The position numbers and the translations under genes are program-made. From Flammeovirgaceae bacterium (lineage in GTDB: Bacteria; Bacteroidota; Bacteroidia; Cytophagales; Cyclobacteriaceae), in the NCBI GenBank assembly GCA_027487845.1, contig JAIYCV010000030.1, forward strand, positions 1 to 64,000: a DNA stretch of 64,000 bases. The letters are read 5' to 3'. Of this stretch, positions 41,606-49,748 are shown one piece after another (the stretch's first letter is position 1; every line of letters begins with the position of its first letter). Under the pieces are notes generated by a model. The model was not told the origin of the DNA. It saw only the letters and a list, made by a program, of their open reading frames with translations, and did no database searches.

Positions 41606-43543
41606 ATGAGTGTGATCAAAATTACCCTGCCTGACGGCTCTTCGCGTGACTATCCAAAAGGAATTAAAGGAATAGAAATAGCCCAAAGCATTAGCGAAGG
41701 ATTGGCCAGAAATGCCCTTTCCATTGAAGTAAATGGCGAAATCTGGGATTTAGCTCGAGCAATTGAGGTTGACTCATCAATTAAAATATTTACGTGGAAT
41801 GACAAAGGAGGTAAGTATGCTTTTTGGCATTCCTCTGCCCACTTATTTGCAGAGGCACTTGAGGCGTTATACCCAGGCGTCAAATTTGGTATTGGTCCGC
41901 CCATCGAAAATGGTTTTTATTACGATGTTGATCTTGGTGATAAACCCTTTGGCGATGATGATCTGGCGGCTGTGGAAAAGAAAATGGTCGAACTCGCAAA
42001 ACAAAACAGTGCTTTCGTTAGAAGCGAGGTATCAAAAGCGGACGCCATTGACTACTTCACTAAGAAGGGCGATCCCTACAAACTAGAGCTTATTGAAGGA
42101 CTTACCGATGGTTCTATCACGTTCTACCAACAAGGAAATTTTGTAGATCTATGCCGCGGCCCACACATCCAGAATACGAGTCCCATAAAGGCTGTGAAAC
42201 TCTTGAGTGTGGCCGGTGCTTATTGGCGTGGCGATGAGAAAAATAAAATGCTTAAGCGCATTTATGGGATCACTTTCCCAAAGCAAAAGGAGTTAGATGA
42301 GTATCTTTTTCTATTGGAAGAAGCAAAAAAACGAGATCATAGAAAGTTAGGCAAAGAATTAGAGCTCTTTACATTCTCTGAAAAGGTAGGTATGGGCCTT
42401 CCACTATGGCTGCCAAAAGGAACGATATTAAGGGAACGCCTGGAGCAGTTTATGCGCAAAGCACAGGTGAAAGCGGGCTACGAGCCAGTTGTTACCCCGC
42501 ATATAGGAAGCAAGCAATTGTATGTTACGTCAGGGCATTACGAGAAGTACGGCAAAGATTCTTTTCAACCGATCCGCACGCCCGATGAAGGGGAAGAGTT
42601 TTTCTTAAAACCGATGAACTGCCCTCACCATTGCGAGATTTATAAATTTAAACCGCGCTCGTATAAAGATTTGCCAGTTCGTTATGCTGAGTTTGGAACT
42701 GTTTATAGGTACGAGCAAAGTGGAGAGTTGCACGGCCTCACTCGTGTAAGGGGCTTTACTCAAGATGACGCGCATATTTTCTGTCGGCCAGATCAAGTAA
42801 AGGAAGAATTTATCAAAGTGATAGACTTAGTGTTGCTTGTGTTTAAATCATTGGGTTTTGAAAACTATACTGCGCAGGTTTCTTTACGAGACCCAGAGAA
42901 TAAAGCAAAGTACATCGGGGAGGATCACCTTTGGGACAAAGCAGAGCGAGAAATTCAAGAAGCTGCCGATCAGTGTGGACTGGTTACAGTTGCCGTAAAG
43001 GGTGAAGCTGCATTTTATGGTCCTAAACTTGACTTTATGGTGAAAGATGCCCTTGGCAGGCAGTGGCAGCTTGGAACTATCCAAGTAGACTATCAATTGC
43101 CACAGCGGTTTGAACTCGAATATGTTGGCGCTGACAACCAAAAGCATCGCCCTGTGATGATCCATCGCGCACCATTTGGTTCGCTTGAGCGATTTGTCGC
43201 GGTACTCATTGAGCATTGCGCAGGCAATTTTCCATTATGGCTTTCGCCCGATCAAATCTCTGTTCTCCCTATTTCTGAGAAATTTCATGAATACGCTCAA
43301 AAATTATTCGAAGATTTTAAGGCCAACGACATCAGAGGATTCTTCGATGATCGGGATGAAAAAATTGGTCGAAAGATAAGAGATGCCGAAGTGAAGAAAG
43401 TGCCATACATGCTCATTGTGGGTGAAAAAGAGGTTGCCGAGGGGAAAGTGGCAGTAAGAAAGCATGGAGTTGGAGACCAAGGTTCAATGTTGGTGAATGA
43501 TTTCATTAATTTGTTTTTAAAAGAAAGCACTCCCCCTGTTTAA
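41606..43543 (+). CDS. thrS: Threonyl-tRNA synthetase
   Basis: 645 residues, the standard length. Order: TGS domain (1-62), the editing/second additional domain with [11 protein letters not shown] and CRGPH (zinc-like HxxxH and C-x-x-x-H motifs), class II catalytic core with [10 protein letters not shown] (zinc cysteine), motif 2 [12 protein letters not shown]…[14 protein letters not shown], motif 3 near [12 protein letters not shown], and the anticodon-binding domain ([15 protein letters not shown]…). It charges tRNA-Thr and clears Ser-tRNA-Thr. It heads the thrS-infC-rpmI-rplT block; a CATATTTG (41578-41585) may be its -7 box. Confidence 0.97.
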   Translation: MSVIKITLPDGSSRDYPKGIKGIEIAQSISEGLARNALSIEVNGEIWDLARAIEVDSSIKIFTWNDKGGKYAFWHSSAHLFAEALEALYPGVKFGIGPPIENGFYYDVDLGDKPFGDDDLAAVEKKMVELAKQNSAFVRSEVSKADAIDYFTKKGDPYKLELIEGLTDGSITFYQQGNFVDLCRGPHIQNTSPIKAVKLLSVAGAYWRGDEKNKMLKRIYGITFPKQKELDEYLFLLEEAKKRDHRKLGKELELFTFSEKVGMGLPLWLPKGTILRERLEQFMRKAQVKAGYEPVVTPHIGSKQLYVTSGHYEKYGKDSFQPIRTPDEGEEFFLKPMNCPHHCEIYKFKPRSYKDLPVRYAEFGTVYRYEQSGELHGLTRVRGFTQDDAHIFCRPDQVKEEFIKVIDLVLLVFKSLGFENYTAQVSLRDPENKAKYIGEDHLWDKAEREIQEAADQCGLVTVAVKGEAAFYGPKLDFMVKDALGRQWQLGTIQVDYQLPQRFELEYVGADNQKHRPVMIHRAPFGSLERFVAVLIEHCAGNFPLWLSPDQISVLPISEKFHEYAQKLFEDFKANDIRGFFDDRDEKIGRKIRDAEVKKVPYMLIVGEKEVAEGKVAVRKHGVGDQGSMLVNDFINLFLKESTPPV

Positions 43544-43580
43544 AATATCAATATTTAATGCGTTTAATACCAACTAGGTG

Positions 43581-43610
43581 TTTGAAAAGTAGAAAATATC
43601 CCGATATTTG
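43581..43610 (+). promoter_or_regulatory. Promoter before infC
   Basis: TTTG (43581-43584), 18 bases, GATATTTG (43603-43610): seven of eight positions that matter agree with TTTG/TAnnTTTG. It lies about 38 bases upstream of the infC start, in the thrS-infC gap. Confidence 0.55.
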
Positions 43611-43648
43611 CGACCTGTTTTTAAAAAGTTAGAACTTAAACCCAAAGA

Positions 43649-44224
43649 GTGGCAATATTTCCAAGTAGTAACCGGCCTCCCAATAAACCTTTTAACAGGG
43701 GTAGAAAGGTAGTTGAGGAGCCATATCGAGTAAATGAGAGAATTCTAGCCGCAAAAGTTAGGGTGGTTGGCGAAAACATAAAAGTAGATGTTTATCCAAC
43801 TGCTGTAGCAATTAAGATGGCGCAGGATCAAAGTCTTGATTTGGTCGAAATATCACCCAATGCTGATCCGCCAGTTTGCAAAATCATCGACTACTCGAAG
43901 TTTAAGTACGAACAAAAGAAGAAACAGAAGGAGATAAAGGCGAACGCCCAAAAGACTGTTTTGAAAGAAATGAGATTTGGGCCTAATACCGATGACCATG
44001 ATTTTAACTTTAAAGTGAAACATGCCATTAACTTTTTACAGGAAGGTGCAAAAATTAAAGCCTACGTTCACTTTGTAGGGCGTTCCATTGTGTATAAAGA
44101 GCGGGGTGAGATCTTATTGTTGAAATTTGCCCAAGCCCTCGAAGAACATGGTAAAGTGGAGATGTTTCCGAAATTGGAGGGTAAGAGAATGTTTATGATG
44201 ATCGCTGCAAAGCCGAAAAAATAG
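43649..44224 (+). CDS. infC: Translation initiation factor IF-3
   Basis: 191 residues. The N-domain starts YRVNERILAAKVRVVGENIKVDVYPTAVAIKMAQDQSLDLVEISPNADPPVCKIIDYSKF; a basic linker (KYEQKKKQKEIKANAQ) leads to the C-domain with EMRFGPNTDDHDFNFK and GKRMFMMIA. IF-3 checks initiator codon pairing on the 30S subunit. The start is GTG at 43649; many bacteria use a rare AUU here for autoregulation, so a non-ATG start is expected. Confidence 0.96.
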   Translation: MAIFPSSNRPPNKPFNRGRKVVEEPYRVNERILAAKVRVVGENIKVDVYPTAVAIKMAQDQSLDLVEISPNADPPVCKIIDYSKFKYEQKKKQKEIKANAQKTVLKEMRFGPNTDDHDFNFKVKHAINFLQEGAKIKAYVHFVGRSIVYKERGEILLLKFAQALEEHGKVEMFPKLEGKRMFMMIAAKPKK

Positions 44225-44252
44225 TAGTGTACCAAGTATAACAATTAAATAG

Positions 44253-44453
44253 ATGCCTAAATTAAAGACCAAGTCAGGAGCTAAAAAGAGGTTTAAGGTG
44301 ACCGGAAGCGGAAAAATAAAACGCAAAAAGGCATTTAAGAACCATATTCTGACGAAAAAAGAAACAAAACAGAAAAGGAGATTGAGCTCGAAAACCACCG
44401 TTAAGAAAGTTGACGAAGGTAACATAAAGCTAATGCTTCCATATTTGTTTTGA
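44253..44453 (+). CDS. rpmI: Ribosomal protein bL35
   Basis: 66 residues, very basic: [20 protein letters not shown] is the L35 opening and [14 protein letters not shown] the usual end. It follows infC by 28 bases and precedes rplT, the conserved bacterial order. L35 sits near the 23S rRNA core of the large subunit. Confidence 0.96.
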   Translation: MPKLKTKSGAKKRFKVTGSGKIKRKKAFKNHILTKKETKQKRRLSSKTTVKKVDEGNIKLMLPYLF

Positions 44454-44548
44454 TTATAAGTTTGATTGCGAAAACAATCAGTATGTTTAACCGGTAACTG
44501 GCATCAAAGACTCTAAAAAAGGAGCGCCATAGCCAAAAATTAAAATTT

Positions 44549-44893
44549 ATGCCACGTTCAGTAAACAGCGTTGCCTCGAGAATGAGGCGAAAAAGAATTC
44601 TAGAGTTCGCCAAGGGTTTCTTTGGTCGTAAAAAAAATGTGTGGACGGTAGCAAAAAATGCTATCGAGAAAGGTTGGGTTTATGCCTATAGAGATAGAAA
44701 AGCAAAAAAGAGAGATTTTCGTGCGTTGTGGATTCAGCGTATCAATGCGGGTGCTAGGCTTCACGGAATGTCTTATTCCGAATTTATGGGAAAAGTGAAG
44801 AAGAATAACATCGAACTTAACCGTAAAGTATTGGCTGATCTTGCAATGAATCATCCAACTGCCTTTGAGGCAGTTATAAAAAGTTTGAAATAA
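44549..44893 (+). CDS. rplT: Ribosomal protein bL20
   Basis: 114 residues: [32 protein letters not shown] is the basic rRNA-binding tail, followed by the globular domain ([26 protein letters not shown]). It is an early 50S assembly protein and in other bacteria represses its own operon by binding a leader. The 95-base rpmI-rplT gap contains a small GATTG/CAATC hairpin that could take part, but no convincing L20 mimic was recognised. Confidence 0.96.
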   Translation: MPRSVNSVASRMRRKRILEFAKGFFGRKKNVWTVAKNAIEKGWVYAYRDRKAKKRDFRALWIQRINAGARLHGMSYSEFMGKVKKNNIELNRKVLADLAMNHPTAFEAVIKSLK

Positions 44894-44913
44894 TTATTTA
44901 TAGTATCAATTTT

Positions 44914-44937
44914 AAGGGGCGATTTCGCCCCTTTTTT
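44914..44937 (+). terminator. Intrinsic terminator after rplT
   Basis: AAGGGGCG (44914-44921), ATTT loop, CGCCCCTT (44926-44933) and a T tail. It ends the translation block 21 bases after the rplT stop. Confidence 0.9.
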
Positions 44938-44941
44938 GTTT

Positions 44942-45127
44942 ATGTCGAAATCAAGAAGGATTTTTCTGTTATTCGTGTTTGTGTTTTTTGTAGTAGTCGG
45001 TTACCTATGTTTTGACATTAGTAGAAAAACAACTTTTCCAGGCTCAAAGGCGCAATTACCCGAGCGGTTAAAAAAACAATTCTTAAAAACAGACTCCTCC
45101 CAAACCGATTCATTGAGAAAGAAGTAG
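44942..45127 (+). CDS. Small single-pass membrane protein
   Basis: 61 residues starting at the ATG at 44942, only 5 bases after the terminator T run; an earlier in-frame TTG would lie in the terminator. The protein has a basic start (MSKSRRIF), one strongly hydrophobic helix (LLFVFVFFVVVGYLCF) and a polar tail of about 35 residues with PERLKKQFLKTDSSQTDSL. No family recognised. The AT of its leader comes straight from the terminator, so expression would need read-through or a promoter inside rplT. Confidence 0.5.
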   Translation: MSKSRRIFLLFVFVFFVVVGYLCFDISRKTTFPGSKAQLPERLKKQFLKTDSSQTDSLRKK

Positions 45128-45178
45128 CTCATCAAGTTAGTTTAACGGCAAAATCGGCTCTTTATCCAGAGAAAAATC

Positions 45179-45200
45179 AAAGTCATCGGTTGACTTTTTT
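45179..45200 (+). terminator. Terminator-like hairpin
   Basis: AAAGTCA (45179-45185), TCGGT loop, TGACTTT (45191-45197) followed by more T. It would end transcripts from the small membrane-protein gene, 52 bases upstream. Confidence 0.6.
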
Positions 45201-45259
45201 CAAATGAAAGGCGGTCTATTATGTTTGAATCAGATTAAAGCCAACTATAGACAGGATTA

Positions 45260-45290
45260 TCCCCCGGGGTCAAGGACTTTGGGGGATTTT
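45260..45290 (+). terminator. Second terminator-like hairpin
   Basis: TCCCCC (45260-45265) pairs with GGGGGA (45281-45286) around a 15-base loop and is followed by TTTTC. A terminator here, 60 bases after the previous one and with no gene between, suggests a short untranslated transcript may start near 45200. Confidence 0.5.
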
Positions 45291-45418
45291 CTTTTTAAAC
45301 CGAACCTTATTCTTTTAGTGATCCAGTTTATTCTACAAAGTCAATTACATTTTTTACTTTTACGAAGCTGGTTTTAAGGTCTTGTCCGATATAATTATAC
45401 TTAACCGTAAAATTCTTG

Positions 45419-46231
45419 ATGAAAAATTTAGCAATTGCTCTTCCCTTGTCATTGTTACTGATTCTACCTTCTTGCACTAATCGCGATGTACCGAAGGCAG
45501 TTGACTGCGCTACTACTGACCTAGTGTTGGTTGCCAGCACAGCTACCGCTCCCACGGGCTGTAGTTCGACTGATGGTTTGCTAATTGTTACTGCAACAGG
45601 GGGTAAGCAGCCTTATACTTATTCCCTTAATGGAGCTGCATTTCAAGCAGCAAATAGCTTTAATGGGCTTGGCTCTGGTGATTACACTATTGCCGTGAAG
45701 GATGCGAATCTTTGTGAACGAACACTATCGGTTAAATTACCTGCCATTAACAGCACACTTAACGGAAGTGCAACCACCGTTTCAAATTCAGGGTGTACGA
45801 CCCCTAATGGAAGTGTCGTGATCACGGCATCAGCAGGTTTTTCGCCTTATCAATATCAATTAAACACAGGCGGGTTTGTTAGTACATCCACCTTTACTGG
45901 CTTGGCTGCGGGCACCTACAATTTGGCCATAAAGGATAGCAAGGGGTGTGTGAAAACGTTGTCAGCCACCGTGGTGACCGCTCCTACTACTATCAGTTAT
46001 GCAAACGAAATTGCTACCATTCTCACTACCAGGTGTAATTTGGCGGCCTGTCATGCTGCGGGTTCACCGCGAGGTGATTGGACAACCTATGACAACGTAA
46101 AAGCGAAATCAACATCGATCAGAACAAGAACTGCAAGTAAAAGCATGCCTCCGTCTGGTTCTACTGCCTTAACACAAGCGCAGATTGACCTAATTGGTTG
46201 CTGGGTAACTGGGGGAGCTCCTAACAATTAA
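45419..46231 (+). CDS. Lipoprotein with two SprB-like repeats and a cytochrome c-like C terminus
   Basis: 270 residues from the ATG at 45419. The signal ends in a lipobox (ILPSC, C19). Two repeats of about 75 residues follow, each with a GG-x-x-PY-x-Y-x-LNG/NTG… F-x-GL-x-x-G-Y-x-IA-x-KD-x-x-GC pattern, as in SprB/adhesin repeats of gliding Bacteroidota. The last 75 residues contain C206-x4-C211-H212 and a late MPPSG, with the spacing of a haem c site and methionine ligand, but the motif has four residues rather than two between cysteines. A surface electron-transfer role is possible; a non-haem use of the cysteines is not excluded. Confidence 0.65.
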   Translation: MKNLAIALPLSLLLILPSCTNRDVPKAVDCATTDLVLVASTATAPTGCSSTDGLLIVTATGGKQPYTYSLNGAAFQAANSFNGLGSGDYTIAVKDANLCERTLSVKLPAINSTLNGSATTVSNSGCTTPNGSVVITASAGFSPYQYQLNTGGFVSTSTFTGLAAGTYNLAIKDSKGCVKTLSATVVTAPTTISYANEIATILTTRCNLAACHAAGSPRGDWTTYDNVKAKSTSIRTRTASKSMPPSGSTALTQAQIDLIGCWVTGGAPNN

Positions 46232-46243
46232 CTATATTTCTGA

Positions 46244-46777
46244 ATGAAAAAAATAATCTTTATCGGATTAGTAGTTATTAGTACTATCGCTTCCGGCCAG
46301 AAATACGGAATAGAAAAGGCAAAGGTGATGTTCTTTTCTAAAACTCCGGTAGAAGATATTGATGCCACTAACACGACTGTGAATAGCCTTTTTAACGCGA
46401 CCGCTGGGGATATCGCATTTTCGATCGTAATAAAGGACTTTGCATTCAAGAAAGCGCTGATGAAGGAACATTTCAACGAGAAATATTTAGAGAGCGATAA
46501 ATATCCGAAATCAACTTTTCAAGGTAAACTAACGGGTTACTCTACCGATAAAGCCGGAAAACAGGAAGTGCGTGCAGTAGGTAAACTAACTATTCATGGT
46601 GTAACAAGAGACGTGGATGTGCCCGGAACAATTGAGTTTAAGGACGGCAAGATGGTAGCGGTATCTAAATTTCAAGTCGCTTTAAAGGAGTATGACATTA
46701 AAATTCCTCAATTGCTTTGGAAGAAAATAGCAGAAGTTATTGATGTGAATCTTGATTTTACTTATAAATCTCTTTAG
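46244..46777 (+). CDS. YceI-family periplasmic protein
   Basis: 177 residues with a signal peptide (KKIIFIGLVVISTIASGQ) and the YceI lipocalin-like beta-barrel: SLFNATAGDIAFSIVIKDFAF, YPKSTFQGKL, VRAVGKLTIHGVTRDVDVPG, and a final VDLDFTYKSL-type strand (VNLDFTYKSL). The family binds isoprenoid chains or other hydrophobic molecules in the periplasm. It lies 12 bases after the cytochrome-like lipoprotein and 1 base before the barrel gene. Confidence 0.87.
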   Translation: MKKIIFIGLVVISTIASGQKYGIEKAKVMFFSKTPVEDIDATNTTVNSLFNATAGDIAFSIVIKDFAFKKALMKEHFNEKYLESDKYPKSTFQGKLTGYSTDKAGKQEVRAVGKLTIHGVTRDVDVPGTIEFKDGKMVAVSKFQVALKEYDIKIPQLLWKKIAEVIDVNLDFTYKSL

Positions 46778-46778
46778 G

Positions 46779-47663
46779 ATGATGATACTAAGAAGGACTG
46801 TTTTATTGATGTTGATCTCTACGGCTGTTTTTGCCCAAGATGATTTGATGAAAGAGATGTTGGATAACGAAACACCTCAGACAAATTATGCTTCTTCTAC
46901 CTTTAAAGGAAGTAGGATTATCAACGGGCAATCCATCGAAACAAGGGGCAAAGGTGAGCTAGAGTTTATTTTCGCCCATCGTTTTGGCCCTGTAAGCGGA
47001 GGCTCTTATGAACTGTTTGGATTAGACCAAGCCTACGTTCGACTTGGGCTGGAATACGGTATTACCGACAATCTAGGCGTTGGTTTTGGAAGGAATTCAT
47101 TCGACAAAACAATGGATGGTTACCTAAGGTACAAATTCATAAGGCAAAGTACCGGAGCGATTAACTTTCCCGTTACAATAACAGCGTTTGGAAGTGGCGC
47201 GATACGCACTTCACCTAGGGCGCAGGATGCTGCCTATGATATTCAGCTAGTGGATCGTCTTGCGTACACCGCTCAGTTGTTAATTGCACGTAAATTCTCC
47301 CCCACATTTTCTATGCAGTTAATGCCTACGCTTGTGCATAAAAACACGGTGGATAAAACAGTGGAAACAAATGACGTGTATGCCTTAGGTTTTGCAGGTC
47401 GATTGAGAGTTTCAAGGAGTATTGCGTTAACCTCCGAGTATTACCATCGGTTTAATGTGGGCAACGCTAATCCCTATTACAATGCGGTAGGTGTGGGTAT
47501 TGATATTGAAACGGGCGGACATGTGTTTCAATTGATTTTCACTAATACTCGCGGCCTTACTGAAAGGGCTTTCATAACCGAGACCCAAGGTGATGTTAGG
47601 AATGGCGACTTTAGCTTAGGCTTTAACGTAACGAGGGCGTTTCAAGTGAAGAAGCCGAAGTAG
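46779..47663 (+). CDS. DUF5777-family outer-membrane barrel protein
   Basis: 295 residues from the ATG at 46779, directly after the YceI stop; two consecutive ATG codons are possible starts. Signal peptide (RRTVLLMLISTAVFAQ), then RGKGELEFIFAHRFGPVSGG and alternating strands such as ARKFSPTFSMQLMPTLVHK and IALTSEYYHRFN. The pattern is that of DUF5777 barrels, which in Bacteroidota accompany YceI and haem proteins in the same order as here, so the three genes probably form one functional unit. Confidence 0.8.
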   Translation: MMILRRTVLLMLISTAVFAQDDLMKEMLDNETPQTNYASSTFKGSRIINGQSIETRGKGELEFIFAHRFGPVSGGSYELFGLDQAYVRLGLEYGITDNLGVGFGRNSFDKTMDGYLRYKFIRQSTGAINFPVTITAFGSGAIRTSPRAQDAAYDIQLVDRLAYTAQLLIARKFSPTFSMQLMPTLVHKNTVDKTVETNDVYALGFAGRLRVSRSIALTSEYYHRFNVGNANPYYNAVGVGIDIETGGHVFQLIFTNTRGLTERAFITETQGDVRNGDFSLGFNVTRAFQVKKPK

Positions 47664-47827
47664 GATCAAGTAGCAATCTTCATTTATTACTATACCTGTA
47701 ATAGAATTACCGAAACTTAATTTACTTACCGGATGGTAATTAGCAGAATTTTGTTTTAATTTTATCTCACGGGTGAATGCCTTTTATATTCTCCAATTCG
47801 CATTGATAACAAACAGATGTTGGCTTT

Positions 47828-48274
47828 GTGATAGAACGCTCAACCAATAATTTGCGCTATCAAAATATTCATGGTTTTAAGCTCAATGTAGAAGGTAGAT
47901 TTTATTTTATTAAAGCCACGTATATCGGTATGGAAGCGTATACCACGGCTGTGGATTTTGACAGACAAGCAACTGTGACCGGTTGTTTTGATTTAGATTG
48001 CCAAATGCAATATTCTCGAACGTATAATTTTGGCGTAAAATACCGCGAATCCGGATTCTCCTGGAAGGTAGGCCATAATATAGGCCTCTTCGAAAGAGAT
48101 CATTTGATTTTGGATGTAAGTTATGGCTTAGACTTGCGATTTATCAATTATATCAAACCGATTGATGATACGAGTTCTTCTGGCTTTTTCTGGGTGTCCG
48201 TCATAAAAGATGAACGCAAAAGAAGGGAGGTTTCACCAGCTGTTGGGTTACGATTAGGCTATCGCTTTCGCTGA
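47828..48274 (+). pseudogene. Probable 5'-truncated outer-membrane barrel gene
   Basis: 148 residues of barrel-like strands (GFKLNVEGRFYFIKATYIGMEAYTTAV, YNFGVKYRES, KVGHNIGLFERDHLILDVSYGLDLRFI, VSPAVGLRLGYRFR) with a proper aromatic end. It begins without a signal peptide, at a GTG in mid-strand, and no upstream segment in any frame supplies one. I read it as the C-terminal half of a lost barrel protein. If intact, it would be too short and could not reach the outer membrane. Confidence 0.55.
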
Positions 48275-48540
48275 TGATATAGTATTGGTTGCAAATGTGA
48301 TAGGGATTTTTTACATAAGTACAAGTGGCTCTTTAGTATGAAGTGGGTGGCCGTAGATTTGTTAAAAAACTAGTTACTGCCACTAGCCCAACCAGCAGGA
48401 TGGCTGCTATCGACCAATTGGTCGGGCGCTAGGTTTTGGTAGTAAAGTAATAGTAGCTTAAATGATGATGGAGAACGATATTGAGTATTTAGACCCTTCG
48501 TTCCTTGCAGTGATTGATGAGATCGCTTCGAGAGACCTTG
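48275..48540. other. Decayed or structured spacer
   Basis: No full gene. Two short peptide-like frames remain: about 28 residues ending RMAAIDQLVGR at 48430, and a 28-residue frame from 48462 (ENDIEYLDPSFLAVIDEIA…). Between them is a 50-base structured stretch: CTAGCCC (48383) with GGGCGCTAG (48424-48432), AGCAG/CTGCT (48394/48404) and the palindrome CGACCAATTGGTCG (48411-48424). Confidence 0.45.
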
Positions 48541-48984
48541 CTACCTAATATATTTTAGTATTTTATACAATTCTATTCCCTGCTGAATAAGTGTGTCTAG
48601 CTGAGTTTGTAAGGTCGGATCGAGCTTTTTAAACTGAAAAGTAATGGCATGTGTTTTCAGCATCAGTAATTCAGGCGACACTGTATCGATCATGTTCTTG
48701 TCTAAGAAAAGTGCATGGAACTGGAGTTTCACAAACTCTTTGTTAAGTCGTATTAGAAGAAATGAAATCTTACTGGCGCCCGTTCTAAAGCTTCCGCGGT
48801 TTACACGTACTTCGTTTTTTGTTACCGCTTCAAACTCATCACTGGTATCAATGCTTATTTCAAAATACTCGTGATAGGGTTTGAAGACTTCTTTCAGCTG
48901 ACTGAAAAGTGCTAATGCAGCCGGGGAAGGATCACTTATTTTATTTCTCTTTCGCCTAAAGCTGATGTATTGCGAGCCTTTCAT
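48541..48984 (-). CDS. Hypothetical soluble protein
   Basis: 147 residues from the ATG at 48984 (a TTG nine codons upstream is also in frame). The N terminus is basic (GSQYISFRRKRNKISD), then mixed alpha/beta: SPAALALFSQLKEVFKPYHEYFEIS, SKISFLLIRLNKEFVKLQFHALFLD, and a C-terminal helix (LDTLIQQGIELYKILKYI). There is no signal or membrane segment. It looks like a small enzyme-fold or binding domain of an unnamed Bacteroidota family. It is isolated, convergent with the decayed region. Confidence 0.55.
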   Translation of the reverse strand: MKGSQYISFRRKRNKISDPSPAALALFSQLKEVFKPYHEYFEISIDTSDEFEAVTKNEVRVNRGSFRTGASKISFLLIRLNKEFVKLQFHALFLDKNMIDTVSPELLMLKTHAITFQFKKLDPTLQTQLDTLIQQGIELYKILKYIR

Positions 48985-49196
48985 AATTACGGAGCGCGTT
49001 GGTCTGGTCAAAGTTAGTTACTAAGCACCTAGGTTTCAATGGTTGCGCTGCAAATAAATAGATATAGGCAGGCATTATTTCAAAACACTTTTATGTACTT
49101 ATGTACTAAAAGTACACGGCTGATAACACCTAGCCAGTTGTATATATAAAACACAATTGGTAAAATTACGGTTATTATTAAAAATAGAAATGCGAA

Positions 49197-49685
49197 ATGG
49201 AAGATGAGGTCTTGCTAGACACAGCGAGTTGCGAAGTAGTAACAACGCGAAATGTGTTGGCATCCATCGAAGCCGTTTTTAAAGCGTGGACCGATCCGGT
49301 GCATCTTATAAGGTGGTGGGGTCCAAGGCGATTTAGTAATACCTTTATTGAATTTGATTTGCGGCAGGGCGGCAAATGGCGTTTTGTAATGCATGGCCCC
49401 GCCAAACGCGATTACCCCAATGAGTGCGAGTTTATGGAGATAGTGCCTCCCCAATTAGTAGCCTGGAACCATATCTCAGACCCGCCCTTTTTAGCAGTGG
49501 CCAGTTTCCGAACGGTTACAAAGCGCATTACGAATATTACGTTTACCATGCGTTTTAACACGGCAGAAGAATGTGCCGACTTAAAACATTATAGCATGTT
49601 TAACAACGAACAGGCCTTCGATAGGCTAGAGAATGAATTAGAAATTATTGAACCACAATCGGCCGACTTTAGGGTACGTAAGTAG
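49197..49685 (+). CDS. AHSA1/SRPBCC-domain protein
   Basis: 162 residues with the AHSA1-type SRPBCC sequence: ASIEAVFKAWTDPVHLIRWWGPRRFSNTFIEFDLRQGGKWRFVMHGP is diagnostic of the bacterial branch of the Hsp90-activator-like fold. The fold makes a hydrophobic pocket for small ligands; function in this bacterium unknown. The ATG start is right at the first strand. Followed after 63 bases by the sodium symporter gene. Confidence 0.85.
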   Translation: MEDEVLLDTASCEVVTTRNVLASIEAVFKAWTDPVHLIRWWGPRRFSNTFIEFDLRQGGKWRFVMHGPAKRDYPNECEFMEIVPPQLVAWNHISDPPFLAVASFRTVTKRITNITFTMRFNTAEECADLKHYSMFNNEQAFDRLENELEIIEPQSADFRVRK

Positions 49686-49748
49686 GTTTAGTACCCCTTG
49701 CATTCCGCTTAATGTTTCCTAGTTTTAGCATTTTATCTTACGCCTGCA

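Noticed and set aside
45125-45200. Possible tRNA gene (TTAGTTTAACGG D-arm-like sequence)
   Set aside because: No 7-bp acceptor stem can be paired, there is no TTCRANY T loop and the 3' part is a terminator hairpin. Kept only as an observation.
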